Notes under the pieces: generated by a model
Seen by the model: the letters and a program-made list of their open reading frames with translations, nothing else
The model's database searches: none
What the model was told of the DNA's origin: nothing
Part shown: piece by piece, positions 11,218 through 23,012 of the stretch
Numbering within the stretch: position 1 is the stretch's first letter
Layout of the letters: each line of letters starts with the position of its first letter
Assembly (NCBI GenBank): GCA_026770575.1
Contig: MU657181.1
Location: forward strand, 369,779 to 433,778
Source: Pelagophyceae sp. CCMP2097
Taxonomy: Eukaryota; Sar; Pelagophyceae
DNA: 64,000 nucleotides
Reading direction: 5' to 3'
Translations under genes and position numbers: made by a program

Positions 11218-14200
11218 TTAGTACGTCTCGTGCCAGGCGGGCCCCGCCTGTTCCTTGCTCCGGCGCGCGCGGATGCGGCGCTTCTCCACGTAGGGGTCGC
11301 CAAAGGGCCAAAACTCGTAGCGCTCGGGGAAGTACTTGCCTACGGGGCAGCGCGCCGTCGATTTCCGTCGAGGACCGCGGGGTTGGGAGACGCCTCGGGT
11401 CCATTCGAGGGGACTCGTTTGCCTTTCATCGCGCGCCGCGAATTGCGCTCGACTTGCTCGCGCAGCGACGATTCCTCGCGGTCCGAGTCGTCCGAGTCGT
11501 CCTGGTGCTTCTTGCCGAGGTCTTCGCCCATCTCGTAGGCGGCTCTTTTAACGGGGTCGCTCAAAGTCGTAAACGCGTCGTTGACGCGCTGGAACGCCAC
11601 CGTCGAGCCGCCCGCTCGGTCAGGATGGTACTTCAACGACCGCAACCTGTACGCGCGCTTCAGCTCCGAGTCACCAACGTCGGCGGTGACGCCCAGGACC
11701 GTAAAGTGGTCGATGACCACACTCTCGTCGGAAAAGTCGAGGTGCTGCCCGTTCTCGTCGGCCGCCGGCTTGGGAGGCGCCTTGTTCGGAGAAGAAGAAG
11801 CCTCGTCGTCGCTGCTGGCGCCGTACTCGTCGTCGTGCCAGGCTTTCCGCGCCTTCTTCCCCTGCGCCCGCTTGGCCTGGGCCTCGGCGCGGACGAGCCA
11901 CTCGCAGAGGTGCGGCCAGCTGCGGTCGAGGCGCAAGACTTGCACAAAGGCGGCCTTTGCGCGCGCGGGCTCGTTGGCCTCGAGCAGGATGCACGCGCGG
12001 CGGAAGGCTGCTCGCGCGTAGCGCGGGCACAGCGATAGCGCCGCGTCGGCGTCCTCCAGCGCGAGCTTGAGCGACCGCGCGCGGCGGCGGCAGGCGGCGC
12101 GGTTCGAGTGCAGGACGGCCCGGAGCCACTTGTCCGCCGCGCACCCTTGAGTATGGTCCAGCGCTTGGCCGTACGCGTCTGCGGCGGCGGCAAAGGCGCC
12201 GCGCGAGTACGCGTCGTCGGCGATTCTTTTACGGCCGTGCGCCCGGCGTGCGGCTCGGAGGAAGTCGCGCGCGCATTTCGGCGCCCAGGCGTCGCCGGCG
12301 CGCGAGTGCGCCGCCTCTGAAAAGAGTTTGGCGCCGCCACAGCGGTCCGACGCGCGGAAGCCGCACGTGCCAAGCAAGACCATCGGGCCCGCGTCAACAG
12401 GGAAGAGCTCCGCCGCCTACAGCTGCGGTGTCGCCGACGAGGGTAACCGTCAACATGTTGCCGGCAAGGGCCCTTGCACGGGTCTACGCACCAGCTTGGC
12501 CTCGCGTTGCGCCTCTGCGTCGCGGTCGTGGTCGAGGAGCGCCTGCGCCAGCGCGCAACGCAAAGTGCACTCGTCGCCAGCCTGCGCCGCGCTCGAGGCG
12601 TCGCAGATGATCTGCCGCAGCGCGCCGAGCGCCGCGTCGATCGCCGCCATCGAAGTCGCGCCCGCCACCTACACAGGAAGAATCACTTCTCCGCGTGCCA
12701 ACGTCCAGAGAGCGACTTACCGTGAGGCGCGCGGCCACGTCCTGGGCGCGCGAGCCGAGGTCGCCGCGGAGGAGCGTCACGAGCGGGCTGATGGCAGGCT
12801 CGGCCTGCGGATCCCGCGCGGCTGCAGCGATGAGGCGGTCGCGCGCGAGGCGGCGGCGGGCCTGCGCGGCGCCGGCCTTTGGTGCGGGCTGCGCGTTGAG
12901 CCGCGCGTCGTGCTGCGCGTCGCGCTCGCACGCGCGCCACGCCGCGTTGATCGAACCGGCGCTCTGCCCGACGACGGCGCCGAGGACCCAGGCGTCGTCC
13001 TCGAGGCGGCCGCCAGACTCGGACGGCGGCGTGGCCAAAAAAGACTTGGCCAAGTTTGAAGAATGCAGGGAGATCCTCTTCTGTTGAGGCGTCAATACAC
13101 TGCATCGCGAAGACTCGGGCGACCGCGGCGCCAGGACCTGGACGACGGCGCCGTCGAGGTCCGGCGCCGCAAGGCCGACGAGCCAGGCCGACTCGAGAGC
13201 CGCGAACGTCCGGCCGCGCTGGCAGTCGCCGCGGCCGGCGTCCGCCTCGCTGTCGCCGTCGTCGTCGAAGAGGCCTCGCGCGTCGTCGTCGTCCGCGGCG
13301 GCCTCTGGCTCTGCGTTTTCGTCGAGGATCCTGGATTCAAAGGGCTTGTCAAAGTCGGCATCGGCGTCGTCAATGTCGCGCGGCATTTCGCCGGAAAGAT
13401 GCAGCGGCGCCTCGCAGCGCGCGGCGTGCCGGGCCTCGACCCAGGCCCCCGAATCGATGCCGAGCCAGCCCGGCCGCACGTTGACGACGCGCACGTATTC
13501 TCCCCGCGCAACAATGTCCGCGTCGGGCGAGTCCGCGTCGGGCTCTTCGAAGGCGGGGCACGATGTGGTGATTCGGTAGAGCCAGGCCCCGTCGCCGAGC
13601 TTTTTTTCGCGGTCCAGCTGCGCCAGCGACCGCCGCTGCAGGCGCGGCAGGTCGAGGCCCGCCATCGCCTTAGACACGTTCTGGTCGCGCCACCGTGAAG
13701 AGTACCTTAAGTCGTTCACGATGGACATATCCAGCAGAGCAATCACCTACAGATGCGTCTACTACGTGCCTCGTCCCGAGGCCCTAGAGGCTTCGCGCCT
13801 GCCATGGGAGCTCGTCCTCGGCGTCTTCGGCCGACTGCTTCTTCACGACCTGCGTCCGGCCGCGCGACGATTCGTCACCGTCGTCCGAGGCGTCGTCGTC
13901 CGACGCGTCGTCAAAGGGCCCGCCGCTTTTGCCGCCCGACGTCCCGTGCGGCCAGGGCGCCCAGCGCGTGCCGGCGCCGGGGATGAGGGTGTTGCGCTCC
14001 TTGTGGACCAAACGCTCCCGCTTCGTTTCGTCGACGAAGACCCACTCGGGGCCCTTTGGGCTGTAGTCGCCGTAGCCGTCGTCGTCGTCGTCGTCGACGC
14101 CGTCGCCGAGGACGAGCGTCCAGCCAGAGGCCTCGTGCTTATAGGCGAGGTGCACGACACGGCCGCCGCGCAGCACGCAGCGCTCGCGGGCGATGCGCGA

Positions 14201-14344
14201 GTATATACCGTTCAGTCCTGAAAGAGATGAACCTGTGACGAAGAAGCCTTTGGCCGGCTCGTCGACGTAGACGGTGCCCCTCGACCGCGAGCGACGAGGC
14301 CCGTCGCCGTAGTTCGCGAGCTCGTTGTTGCCCGACAGCGCCAT
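11218..14344 (-). CDS. Large multidomain protein with Arm-like, TPR and C-terminal J domain
   Basis: Five exons (14344-13799, 13746-12721, 12668-12480, 12416-11415, 11334-11218) join in phase to about 959 residues. The N-terminus has repeated short motifs of the FFVTGSSLSGLNGIYSR type and acidic, low-complexity linkers. The middle carries an SH3-like stretch (YVRVVNVRPGWLGI) and an Arm-like region (AISPLVTLLRG). A TPR block follows (SRGAFAAAADAYGQAL, HSNRAACRRRARSLKLALED). The J domain has HYFT-like start DHFTVLGV and the HPD motif in LKYHPDRAGG, so it should stimulate Hsp70 ATPase. The end is PFGDPYVEKRRIRARRKE. The first intron uses a GC donor (CAG|GCGCGAA). The domain string resembles a DNAJC7-type co-chaperone with an unusual N-terminal half. 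Parts could be annotated separately by a gene finder, but the phases and intron sizes favour one gene. Confidence 0.72.
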
Positions 14345-14544
14345 TGCGGCGGCCACGCGAGGGCTGCTGTGGCCACCAGAGGGCCTTCGGGACGATCCGA
14401 ACCCCAGTTGACTCGGACACACGTTCGACGACTTTTCAAAATCGACTCCGCAGGCTGGAGATCGGAGACCGTTCTCACGCTGGCTCCGGCACGACCGGGA
14501 CGATAGACTAACGATTCCCGATATTACATCACAAGACGGGTCCT

Positions 14545-15980
14545 CTAGCTTTCGGCTTCGACGACAAACTTGGTGGGCGGCGCCGTTGAGGCCGCCGCGT
14601 CCGGGAAGGCAAAGGAGGCGAACGTGGGTCGATTCGGGAGCAGCGCGGCGAGCGAGCGCACGCGCGGGATGCTGAGGCGCGGGATGCATCGGCGGCGGCG
14701 GTGCTTGAAACTGCAGCCGACGGGCCGCACCGCGGCGGCGGCGGGCCGGACCGTTTCAACGACGATGCTGCCGCTGCGGCGCACCGAGTCGACGACGAGG
14801 CTGCCGCTGCGCCGCACAGAGTCGACGACGATGCGGCCCCGGCTCCGCCGCTTGGGGCCCGCCGGCTTGACCGCCGATAAGCGGTCCGAGCCATCGTCGG
14901 ACGTCGACGCGTCGTCCGCCGGCGCCGACGTCGTTTGCGCGGGGGCGTCCCGCGCGGCCGGCTCCTCGGACTCAATGTCGACGGCGAAGACGTCTTGCCG
15001 CGCGCCGTCTTCGGCGAGGGCGTGTATGCTCAGTCTGACGCCCGAGTCTCGCCAGAAGCGCCGCAGACTGACGTCGCGCAGGCCGGGGAGGTTGACCAGC
15101 GCCCATTGGGCCATGTCCATGTTGGGCGTATAGTAGCTGACTGTGTAGACGACGCCCGTGCGCAGAACGCCGTCGTCCGCCGACCCGTCGGACCGGATCA
15201 CCGTGCCGAGCTGCGGCGGCTCGCCGCCCGCGGGCGTCGAAACGAGGGCCCAGGCGCGCCTGCCCATCGGCAGCAGCAGGTCCGCCGCCATGAACGCAGT
15301 TGTCTCGTCGGTGCCAAACGAATAGCGCAGCGACGGCACGAAGCCGCGCAAAAAGCGCAGCAGGAAGTGCGCGGCGGCGGCGGCCGCGTAGCCGAGCTGC
15401 ATCTTCACCGGCGAAGCAGGCGCGTCCGGCGAGTCCGGCGAGTCCCGCGATTCCGGCAAATACGGTGGCACGAGCTCGATGGCGAGGGCGAGCGCGCCGG
15501 GCGGGTCTTTCAGGAAGACGCCCTGGATCTGGATCTCGAAGACGACCTACGGCGGCCGCGTCGACCAGGGGACAAAGGCGGCCTCGACCAGGGGCCTTTC
15601 GGTGCCTTTTGTGCGCTCCGCGTTCGCACCTTGCGCGTCTGGAAGAGCGCCGCGTCGTGGTCGGGCGAAATGGGGAGGTCGCGGACGAAGACGATGAACG
15701 CTCCGTCGAAAAACGCGTTCTTCACCGGGACGAGCGTGTTCGCCGACACGTCGGTGCCGCCGAAGCGCAGGCGCAGCACGCCTCGCGGAGATTCCTCCTC
15801 GGACGACGCCGCCGCCGCCGCGTCGGACCCTGGCGCGCCTCGGACCCTGCGCGACACCTCAGGTTCCACCGCCTTGCGAGGTGCGCCGCCCCGAGAGGCC
15901 CACCGCGGCTTGAGGGCCTGCGCGATGCTGTAGACCACCCACGCGGCCACCACGGCGATGAATATCCAGAGCTCATCCAT
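14545..15980 (-). CDS. N-terminally membrane-anchored protein of unknown function
   Basis: Two exons (15980-15630, 15546-14545) give about 450 residues. It begins with a membrane segment (MDELWIFIAVVAAWVVYSI). A globular domain follows: NAFFDGAFIVFVRDLPISP, then FEIQIQGVFLKDPPG after the intron, then YYTPNMDMAQWALVNLP. This layout resembles the DUF1769 family, but that is a weak pattern match by eye. The C-terminal 130 residues are basic, with two near-identical VVDSVRRSGS motifs and a third VVETVR copy. It probably sits on a membrane with the domain facing the cytosol. Function unknown. Confidence 0.75.
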
Positions 15981-16406
15981 CGTCAAAACGCCTTAACGCT
16001 CGCCCGACGAACGATCTGCGATGATTCAAATCGTCGCCCGGGCGGTCCCCGTCGAGCACCGCCGCGGGACTGCGCGCCGTCGGTATAGGACCGAGAACAG
16101 CAGTTGTCTTTGCAGGTCCGGAGGACCACCCTTCTTTCTCAAGCACTGCCAGGACGGCGTCAACGCGTCAACGATCGCCAAACGCCACGGAAGCTTCTTC
16201 GGACTCAGTTTGACTCTTTTCATTTTTCAAATTTTGGATTTACAATCATTGCAAATCGGTCCCAACGTGATACGTGGGATTTGACGAGTTCCTCGCTTCG
16301 CGGGGCTGAGTTGCAACCCCCCGGGCCGCGCTCCCGCTCACGCAAGTTCGATCGGTCCCACTGAGCGTCTGAAACTTAGTCCGAGTGTGGGTCTCTAGTA
16401 GAGACC
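15981..16406. other. Intergenic region with a stop-adjacent hairpin
   Basis: No gene was seen. The only structured element is an 8-bp stem with a 3-nt loop (GGGTCTCT-AGT-AGAGACCC, 16389-16407) that begins at the stop codon of the minus-strand light-harvesting gene. Confidence 0.55.
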
Positions 16407-17777
16407 CTACACATAGGGGAAGCCCTTCTCCAGGAGCGCCGACTGTGTGACGAGGCCGGCGAAGGCGAGCATGGCGAGGCGGCAGTGGGTGATCTCGCTC
16501 TCCTGCAGGAACTTCTTCGACGTCGGCTTGGCCGTCAGGAAGAGCGGGTCCCAAGCAAAGTCGCCCGCGGCGCGGTCGCCGCCCTTGGCCGCCTGCACCA
16601 CGGCGACCGAAGTCGTCAGCTCCAGCGCGAAGACGGCCGTCAGCATGAAACCCATGTTGCCAGACGTCACCATGGCGTTGTGCGCCTAATTCGAAAGGCG
16701 TAAGCACCGCGCGGCTTTGTCGCGTGCCACTCACGTCGAGCGCGGAGATGCCCGCGTACTTGGCCCCCGGGAAGTGGATGCCCATGTCGACGGCGATGTA
16801 GCCCACGATGGCGAGCATGCACAGGCGGCCGTGCTTCAGCTCCGCCTCGCGCATCCAGTAGAGCATGCTGATGCCCTCGGACCGCGACCCGGCAAAGACG
16901 CCTATCGGAATCGTGTCTGGCGATACGGCCCAAAGACGACGCCCGGGGACGCCGCAAGACGCGCCGTCGTTGGAGATGGCGCCCGTGGACGCCATGGACA
17001 TGGCGGGGACGAGGAGCTCGGCCATGTTCCAATCCTATAGCCGCACGTCAGATTAGTCTTTCGCCCCTATACCCGGGAAGAGGCGCAGAAACGCGAGGCA
17101 TTATTCCACTCACGACCGAGGCGAGGCGGAGCGGGTCGAAGCCGAAGTCGCCCGGCAGCGAGCCTGCGCGAGTCGCTCGAGGAGGCGCGTCCCGCGCAGC
17201 CGAGTCGGGCTCCCTCGAAAATCTGGCCCGACGAACATCGTCTGGCTGAAATAATAGCTGCAGCAGCTGTTGCGCCCCTCGCGACACGAGAAAGGCGTGT
17301 CGCGACGGCTCAAGGCTGGCTGGCATCATCGCCGCTCGTCCGAGTCTCGTCCGAGTGTCCACACGTATATGATCTCTGTCGACCGAGCTTTGGTGGCACC
17401 CTCGCGTGCGAGGCCCGTCTCCCGGAGCGGTGCTCCTTCGGCGCTCCGCCTCGGACCTCGGACTGTCGAACAGCAGTTGAGGACAAAAAGCAAACAAGGC
17501 TCACCGTCGCAGTAGGGCGGGTTCTCGAGGAAGGGCATGCCTGCAATCGCAACAGCGCGTGGGGGAGGGCAGAGGGCGCGTCGACGCGAGGTCGGCCCCT
17601 GCCCTGCGCTCCAGGAGCCCTCTTGGACCCCACGGAGCTCTTCGAGGCGGACGCGGGCCTCTGGGGATGTTTTCCACTCTTCGACTTGGCCGAGAGCGCC
17701 ATGGCGGCCGCCGGCGCGGCCGGGGCGACGAAGCCCGTCGCGCAGCCGACCATCAGGCATGCAATAGCGCCCTTCAT
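16407..17777 (-). CDS. Chlorophyll a/c-type light-harvesting protein
   Basis: Thylakoid antenna protein of the LHC superfamily. Six exons (17777-17678, 17540-17505, 17163-17114, 17034-16965, 16901-16735, 16685-16407) give about 233 residues. The N-terminus is a plastid-type leader ending near GFVAPAAPAAAMAL. The mature start MPFLENPPYCDGSLPGDFGF is typical of fucoxanthin-chlorophyll proteins. Helix 1 has the chlorophyll-binding EAELKHGRLCMLA and helix 3 has EITHCRLAMLAF; the middle helix is MGFMLTAVFALELT. The fourth intron needs a GC donor (GACG|GCGCGTC). In the third helix signature the usual Gly-Arg is Cys-Arg. Its size and two intact ligand motifs suggest a functional antenna protein. Confidence 0.92.
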
Positions 17778-17922
17778 CGTGCAAAGCTTTTGGATTCGAG
17801 CTCAACTTGGCTCTGCGTGTAAATGCAGATCAGTTTCGGCGAAGGGACGCACGCTCCGGGCCGAGTCCTGATTTGGCCACCTGGGAGGGGTCGGTGTTCG
17901 ATGGTATAGACGGTATAGAACC

Positions 17923-18531
17923 ATGATGGGGTCCCTCGTGGATGCGGCGAGCCCGCCCGGGCGACGCGCGCCGCACTCGCGGGCGCTGGTTGCGTCGACC
18001 GCATCGCAAAAGGCGTCGCTCGCAGAACTCGTGCCGGTCTACCGGCGGCACGCCCTGTACGAAGGCGTGACTCTAAGCCGGCGAGAAAGCTACTTTGACG
18101 TCTCCTGCCGGCCCATCACGAAATGCGCCGAGGACGACATGGAGCTGCTCTCCGACTTGGCCACGTGGGGCGAGGCGCTCCTCAACGTCTGGGCCGACGG
18201 CGCGTACAACTGCGCGCGCTGCAAAGCGGGCCTCTACAGCTCCGATGACAAGTGGCGCGGGCCCTGCCCCTGGCCGTCTTGGCGCCGCGAGGACGGAAAC
18301 GTCGAGGCGCTCGAGGTGCTGGGCTACAACAGGTGCGCGCGCCCTGCCTTTTGCATACCTGAAAGCGGCCCGCCTAGGTACGCGTGCGAGGTCTGCGAGC
18401 TCTACTGCGCCAAGTGCTCGCTCTTCCTCGGGCACCGCTTCGAGGACGCCGTAGCTCGGGGCGACACGCACGCCGGCGCTCGCTTCCGGCACTGACTCCT
18501 GTCGCTGTCGCTGGAATTCGTTCCGGCGTGA
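17923..18531 (+). CDS. MSRB: Selenoprotein methionine-R-sulfoxide reductase B (MsrB/SelR)
   Basis: Reduces methionine-R-sulfoxide in proteins. Two exons split by a 45-nt intron (18333-18377) give about 187 residues. Zinc-type CxxC pairs are CARC and YCAKC, followed by LFLGHRFEDA and GDTHAGARFRH. The next codon is TGA (18493-18495). The frame continues with LLSLSLEFVPA and ends at a second TGA (18529-18531). MsrB1 enzymes have Sec exactly there, in a R-F-U-x-x-x-S-x-S-L-x-F-V-P context, so the first TGA is read as selenocysteine. A SECIS-like stem-loop follows 20-90 nt downstream. A tool treating TGA as a stop would lose the catalytic residue. The N-terminal 50 residues may be a leader; the start is the first ATG. 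Confidence 0.88.
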
Positions 18532-18551
18532 GTCAACTTCCGCTCTCTGCC

Positions 18552-18619
18552 GCCACGCTTCATGACGGGCGACGGCGCCCCAGTTCCTCCGAACCGGCGC
18601 CTCGCCCCGATCAGCTGGC
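18552..18619 (+). promoter_or_regulatory. SECIS element in the 3' UTR of the MsrB gene
   Basis: The core has ATGA at 18562-18565 opposite CGAT at 18608-18611, giving the U-U, tandem G-A/A-G quartet of eukaryotic SECIS elements. Helix 2 runs from GGGCG (18567-18571) and GGCGCC (18574-18579) to their complements GGCGCC (18596-18601) and CGCCC (18603-18607), about 12 pairs. The apical part holds a CCA bulge and a 4-bp mini-stem GTTC/GAAC, fitting a form 2 element with CC in place of AA. Flanking GCCA and TGGC can pair as helix 1. Confidence 0.8.
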
Positions 18620-18810
18620 CCGCACGAAGCCGCCTCTCTGCCTCGTCAGTGCGACGAGCAGTGTGTAATCCAATGCAACGAATAGATGTGCTCCGCCGTT
18701 CTGCCTCGGGCTTCTCGAGACGCGGCACCCGGAGAGCCCTCGTCTTTTGAATTTCTATAAGATTACGCGGGCTCGCGCGCACACGCGGCGAGCCATGCGG
18801 ACAGGGGCGC

Positions 18811-20086
18811 TTAAATCGCCTTTTTTTGCGTGGCCGCATCGGCGGCGGGCTTCTTCAGCCCGTCGTTGTACGGCCTATAAGTTCCCATGAGTTTGTCCCA
18901 GACCATAAAGTATTGGGCCATGTTCGTCTGCGGGTAGCGGTGGTGCATCTCGTGCGCGCCGACGGTGTACTCGAAGCCGAAGAAGTTGAAGCGCAGGTCG
19001 TAGTGAGTGTGGTTGCACAGCGCGAGCATGGCGTACATGACAAAGTGCACCTGCGACGTCGCGCTCATGCACGGGGAAGCATGGCAGACGCGCGCTTAGA
19101 CACCCAGTGCCATGGCAGCCTCGAAACGCACGAGGATGGTCACGGCGTGGACGCCGACGAGCTTGGAGACGATGTGCAGCGAGGCCCACAGGCACGACAG
19201 GCCTGCGCGGACCGGCGTCGTTGCAAAGCCCCTCGCACGGGCCCTTCTCTGCCTGGCCTCTTCAGCGGCTCCTCGCTCGGTCCGAGGGCGGGCCGAGCTC
19301 TTCAACCGAGTTTTGCGGCGCCACGATGGTGCGTCTACTCTCACGGGGTCTCCACTCACCGAGGACTTGCTCGATGGGGTGCTCGTTGCCCGCATCGAGG
19401 TAGCCGCGCACGGGCAGGTTCTGGCGGTGGTGGTGCTTGTGCACGAAGCCGTAGAGCGGCTTCCAGTGCATGAGGCGGTGCGTCGGCGCGTAGAGCGCGT
19501 CGTCGCATGCGAAGATGAGATATAAAGCGGGCAGCGTGTTCAGCGCCGACAGTTCGGCGAGGCGCCAGGGGAACACGCCGGCGAGCGCAAGGCCAATGAC
19601 GTGCGCCGCGAAGACGAATTCGATGACGGAGTTGATGGAGAGGTACAGCGCGTCGATGGCCTCCAAAGCCTCGAGGCCCACGGCGCCAGTGTTCTCGCGG
19701 TACGCCAGCTTCGTCGTCGCATACGTCCGCGCCAGGAAGCTGCGCGGCGCCGGGTCGGGGTGCGGGCCTGGAGGGCTCCAAGCGACGATCCCGCCCCGCT
19801 TTTGAACGGGAGAGCGCGTCGGGTCGGCGCGGCGGACGCTGGATCTTCACGCTCCGACGATGGCGTCGAGCAGGGCGAGGCCGGCGCACTTGGCGGCGTA
19901 TAGCGCGACGAACGGGCCGACGCGCAGCTCGAGCGGGTTGACGAGCGCGAGGAACCTGGCCGGCGAACAAAGGGCCAGGCCGCCGAGGCTGGCCGAAAAA
20001 AGGCCCAGCGCGACGAGCGACTTGCCATGGCGGTACTCCTGCGCCGCGCCCGTAGACGACCGCCGGGCCGCCGACACCACCGCCAT
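18811..20086 (-). CDS. Sterol desaturase / fatty acid hydroxylase family membrane enzyme
   Basis: Di-iron membrane oxygenase of the ERG3/ERG25/SUR2 superfamily. Four exons (20086-19851, 19739-19360, 19202-19132, 19050-18811) give about 308 residues. The three histidine clusters are present: HRLMH, HKHHH and HEMHHRYP, with a further HTHYD. Several hydrophobic spans precede and separate them (e.g. EFVFAAHVIGLALAGVF and VHFVMYAMLAL). The N-terminal third has additional hydrophobic helices (FSASLGGLALCSPARFLALV). The end is Lys-rich (KKPAADAATQKK), compatible with an ER location. The substrate (sterol, sphingoid base or fatty acid/aldehyde) cannot be told. Confidence 0.87.
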
Positions 20087-20252
20087 GGAGCGACCGGGCG
20101 GTGCGCGGACCGAGCCAGCGCAGAGGGCAGGGCGCGGAAAATCTAGAGATGTTGGATTACTTTAGAGCCTGAGTTCAGCGATTCAACTTTCTTTCCGACT
20201 CCGAGTCCGACGACGCGTCGACGCGGGGCCCTTCGAGGCTTCGTCGGCGGCG

Positions 20253-22653
20253 ATGCTCGTCGCGGCGGCGGTGCGGCGGCGGCTGCCGCCGCTGGTTGCG
20301 CCGCTGGGGCGCGCGCGGCGCTGCGTCGCGATGCACGAGCGCTCGGTCGCGCGGGCGGCGGCGTTGATCGCGCTCGGGGGCTTCGGCCACGCGCGCACGC
20401 AGCCGGCCGCGGCGGCGCAGCCGCCTTCAATGCGACTCCTCCCGCGAGCATTCCAAGAGGACCTGACACCACGCACGCGCCTCGGGTTCCTCGCCGTGTT
20501 GCGGAGGTGCGCCGCGTCGCCTTTGGGCCGCCTCGCCTCTGGCCGCTCCGGCGACGTGGTTCTCGCAGGCTCGCACGCTGGGCCGCGGCGCTGGTGCGTC
20601 TCTCGCGGGCCTGCGGCCACGCTTGACTCGATGTCTAGGGACCCGTGGTGTTGTGGGGACCTCTGGCGTACCTCTGCGGTGGCGCGGTCGCAGAGGCCTG
20701 GTGGAAGCACGCGCTCTGGGGCATCGAGGCCTCGGGCCCGACGCTCACCAAGCTCGCGCAGTGGTGCGTGCGGCGATCCTGCCGCGCGGCCCCTCTGCGG
20801 TCCTCGCGGCCCGGGGCGCCACACGCTCACCGCGCAGGGCGGCGACGCGGCGCGACCTCTTTCCTCGGACGGCGTGCGTGCGCCTCTCGCGGCTGCAGGT
20901 CCGGGCGCACCGCCACTCGATGCGCGAGTCGCGGTTTGCGCTGGACGCAGCCCTTGGCGAAAGTTGGCCTCAGTGGCTCAAACTCGGCAAAGCCGTCGGC
21001 TCGGGCGTCATCGCCCAAGTCCACCGCGGCACGCTCGTCGACTCGGGACGACCCGTCGCCGTCAAGATCGTCCACCCGGCGCTCCGCGATGCCCTCGAAC
21101 GTAAGGCGCCCTTCACGAAAACCTCGCCTCGAACAAGCAAGAGCGCGCGGCCCGCCTAGGCGACGTGCACCTGCTGCGGACGGCCGCGCGCTTCGTCGAA
21201 GGGTGCGCGCCGTGGGTGTTCGAGTGGTTCGACCCACAGGGTGCCGTCGAAGAGTTCTCCTCGGCGCTCCTCGCATCCGTCTCAATGGTGCGTCCTCGGC
21301 GTCGGCGCGTGCGGCCGACGGCTTGGCGCAGGAGCGCGAGGCGGCGAGCTTGGCGCGGCTGCACGCGAACTTTGAAGGCCGAAAAAACGTCCGGGTGCGT
21401 CGCCTTTTCGCATCTCCTTGAAAGAGTCCTTTCGGACGTCGTTGCACGGCGCGTCGCAGGTCCCGCGGCCGATCGTGGCGCGCGACGCGCGCGACGCGGG
21501 TGCGCTGGTGGAGACGTTTGAAGCCGGCCTTCCGCTCGACGAGGCCATCGACATCCTGACTAAAGTCAACGCGGACGAGGTGCGGTCGAGGAGGCAGGCT
21601 GATCTGTCGAAAAGGGCGTATACCTGGACATCTCGGGTTGACGAATCCGCCGTAGGCGGTCCAGGGTCGGATGATGCTCGCGCGGCGACAGCTCGCTCAG
21701 CGCGGCCTCGGAGCGCGCGGCAGCGGCGTCCGCCGCCGCGCGCGGGAGGACGCACTTTGGCGGGGCCGAGGCGTCAAAAACGGTGATGTCGGACCGGGTC
21801 CCGGGATGTCCGCATCTCGGCGGGGCTGCGCCGTCCGAGGCGCGTCTTCAGAGTCCTTCTAGGTTGCTGCAGATGCTCTTCGTCGACAACTTTGTCCACG
21901 CGGATATGCACGCGGGCAACCTCCTCGTCTACATCCCGTCGCTCGGCGCGGAAGCGGACGATGCGGCGACGGTCGAAGCCATCGCAAACGACGACTTTGA
22001 GCTCGTGCTCCTCGACGCCGGCCTCGTCGTCGAGCTCGAGCCGCGCTACCGTCAGTCCGCTCCCGACCGCGCGCTTCTCTGGGAGCGCCGGCGTAGGCCG
22101 TAACTTTGTCGAGCTCTTTTCGGCCATCGTCGTCGGCGACGGCAAGCACGCCGGCGAGCTGCTCCTGGACCGAGCGCGCCACGAGAAGTGCACGGACCGC
22201 GCCGCGTTCGTCGCCGCGGTGCGCCCCGCGGAGCATTTGCCCGCTAAACGACGCGGCGGTGCAGGTCGCGGGCATCGTGACAAAGTTCACGACGCCCCGC
22301 GGCGGCGACGCGCGCCGCGGGCTCACGCTGGCAAACGTCCAAGTCGCCGAGCTCCTGGCCGAGGTCCTCGCGCTGTGCTACTCGCACAAAGTTCGGCTCG
22401 AGACGCGCTTCACGACGACCATCTGCGCCATCGCAATCGTCGAAGGCATCGGCTCCACGTGCCCCGCCGCGTCCGAGGGACTTGAACGGCGACGCCGAAC
22501 CGGCGGCGACGCCGCCTCCTGGGACAGCGTCCCCTTGGACGGCGGCCGCGCAGGCTCGACCCGGACCTCGACCTGCTACAAGCAGCGTGGCCCATGCTCG
22601 CGCCCTGGCGCGTCAAGATGGAGCGCGGCGTCGGCATCGTCCGCGCCAAGTAA
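20253..22653 (+). CDS. ABC1/ADCK-type atypical kinase (ADCK2-like), mitochondrial
   Basis: UbiB-family kinase, a group linked to coenzyme Q and lipid metabolism in mitochondria or plastids. Twelve exons add up in phase to about 534 residues: 20253-20506, 20569-20593, 20639-20763, 20838-21100, 21160-21287, 21332-21394, 21460-21579, 21692-21714, 21863-22050, 22097-22218, 22265-22458, 22554-22653. The Arg-rich start looks like a mitochondrial leader. The K-x-x-Q motif is LTKLAQW, the nucleotide loop GSGVIAQVHRG, the lysine VAVKIVHP, the catalytic loop NFVHADMHAGNLL and the metal motif LLDAGLV. Exon 8 is only 23 nt and ends at a GC donor (GAGC|GCGCGGC), needed to keep RGLGALLQMLF intact. Exon 2 is 25 nt. 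Confidence 0.9.
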
Positions 22654-23012
22654 CTCAAACCGCATTTTCGATGGCCGCGACGGCGGCACACACGCTAAAG
22701 GCGCTGGGCGGGACGCAGTCGGCCACACCTCTCGTGGAATGCGTGCTGGGGTGGACAGATGGGCCCGGAGAGGGACGCGTCGGACTCAATAGGAATTCCT
22801 AGGTCCCTTGTTCCTCAAAAAAACATATTGGAATTTATTACAAGAGCACGCCGGAGGCACACGGAGGACCCGAAGGATACAGCCAAATCCCATTGCAATG
22901 CCCACGTAAATAATTGAAATTATTTAACTAATCGCTGAACTTTCAAATCCTCCTTATCTTTATTTTTATTATTTTATTTCTTATTGAGCTATTTATTTTT
23001 TCTTTTTTTTGC

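Noticed and set aside
12450..12459. Overlapping stop/start (ATGTTGA) suggesting two separate minus-strand genes
   Set aside because: A GT donor at 12479 and acceptor at 12417 join both sides in phase with a normal-size intron, so one gene is simpler.
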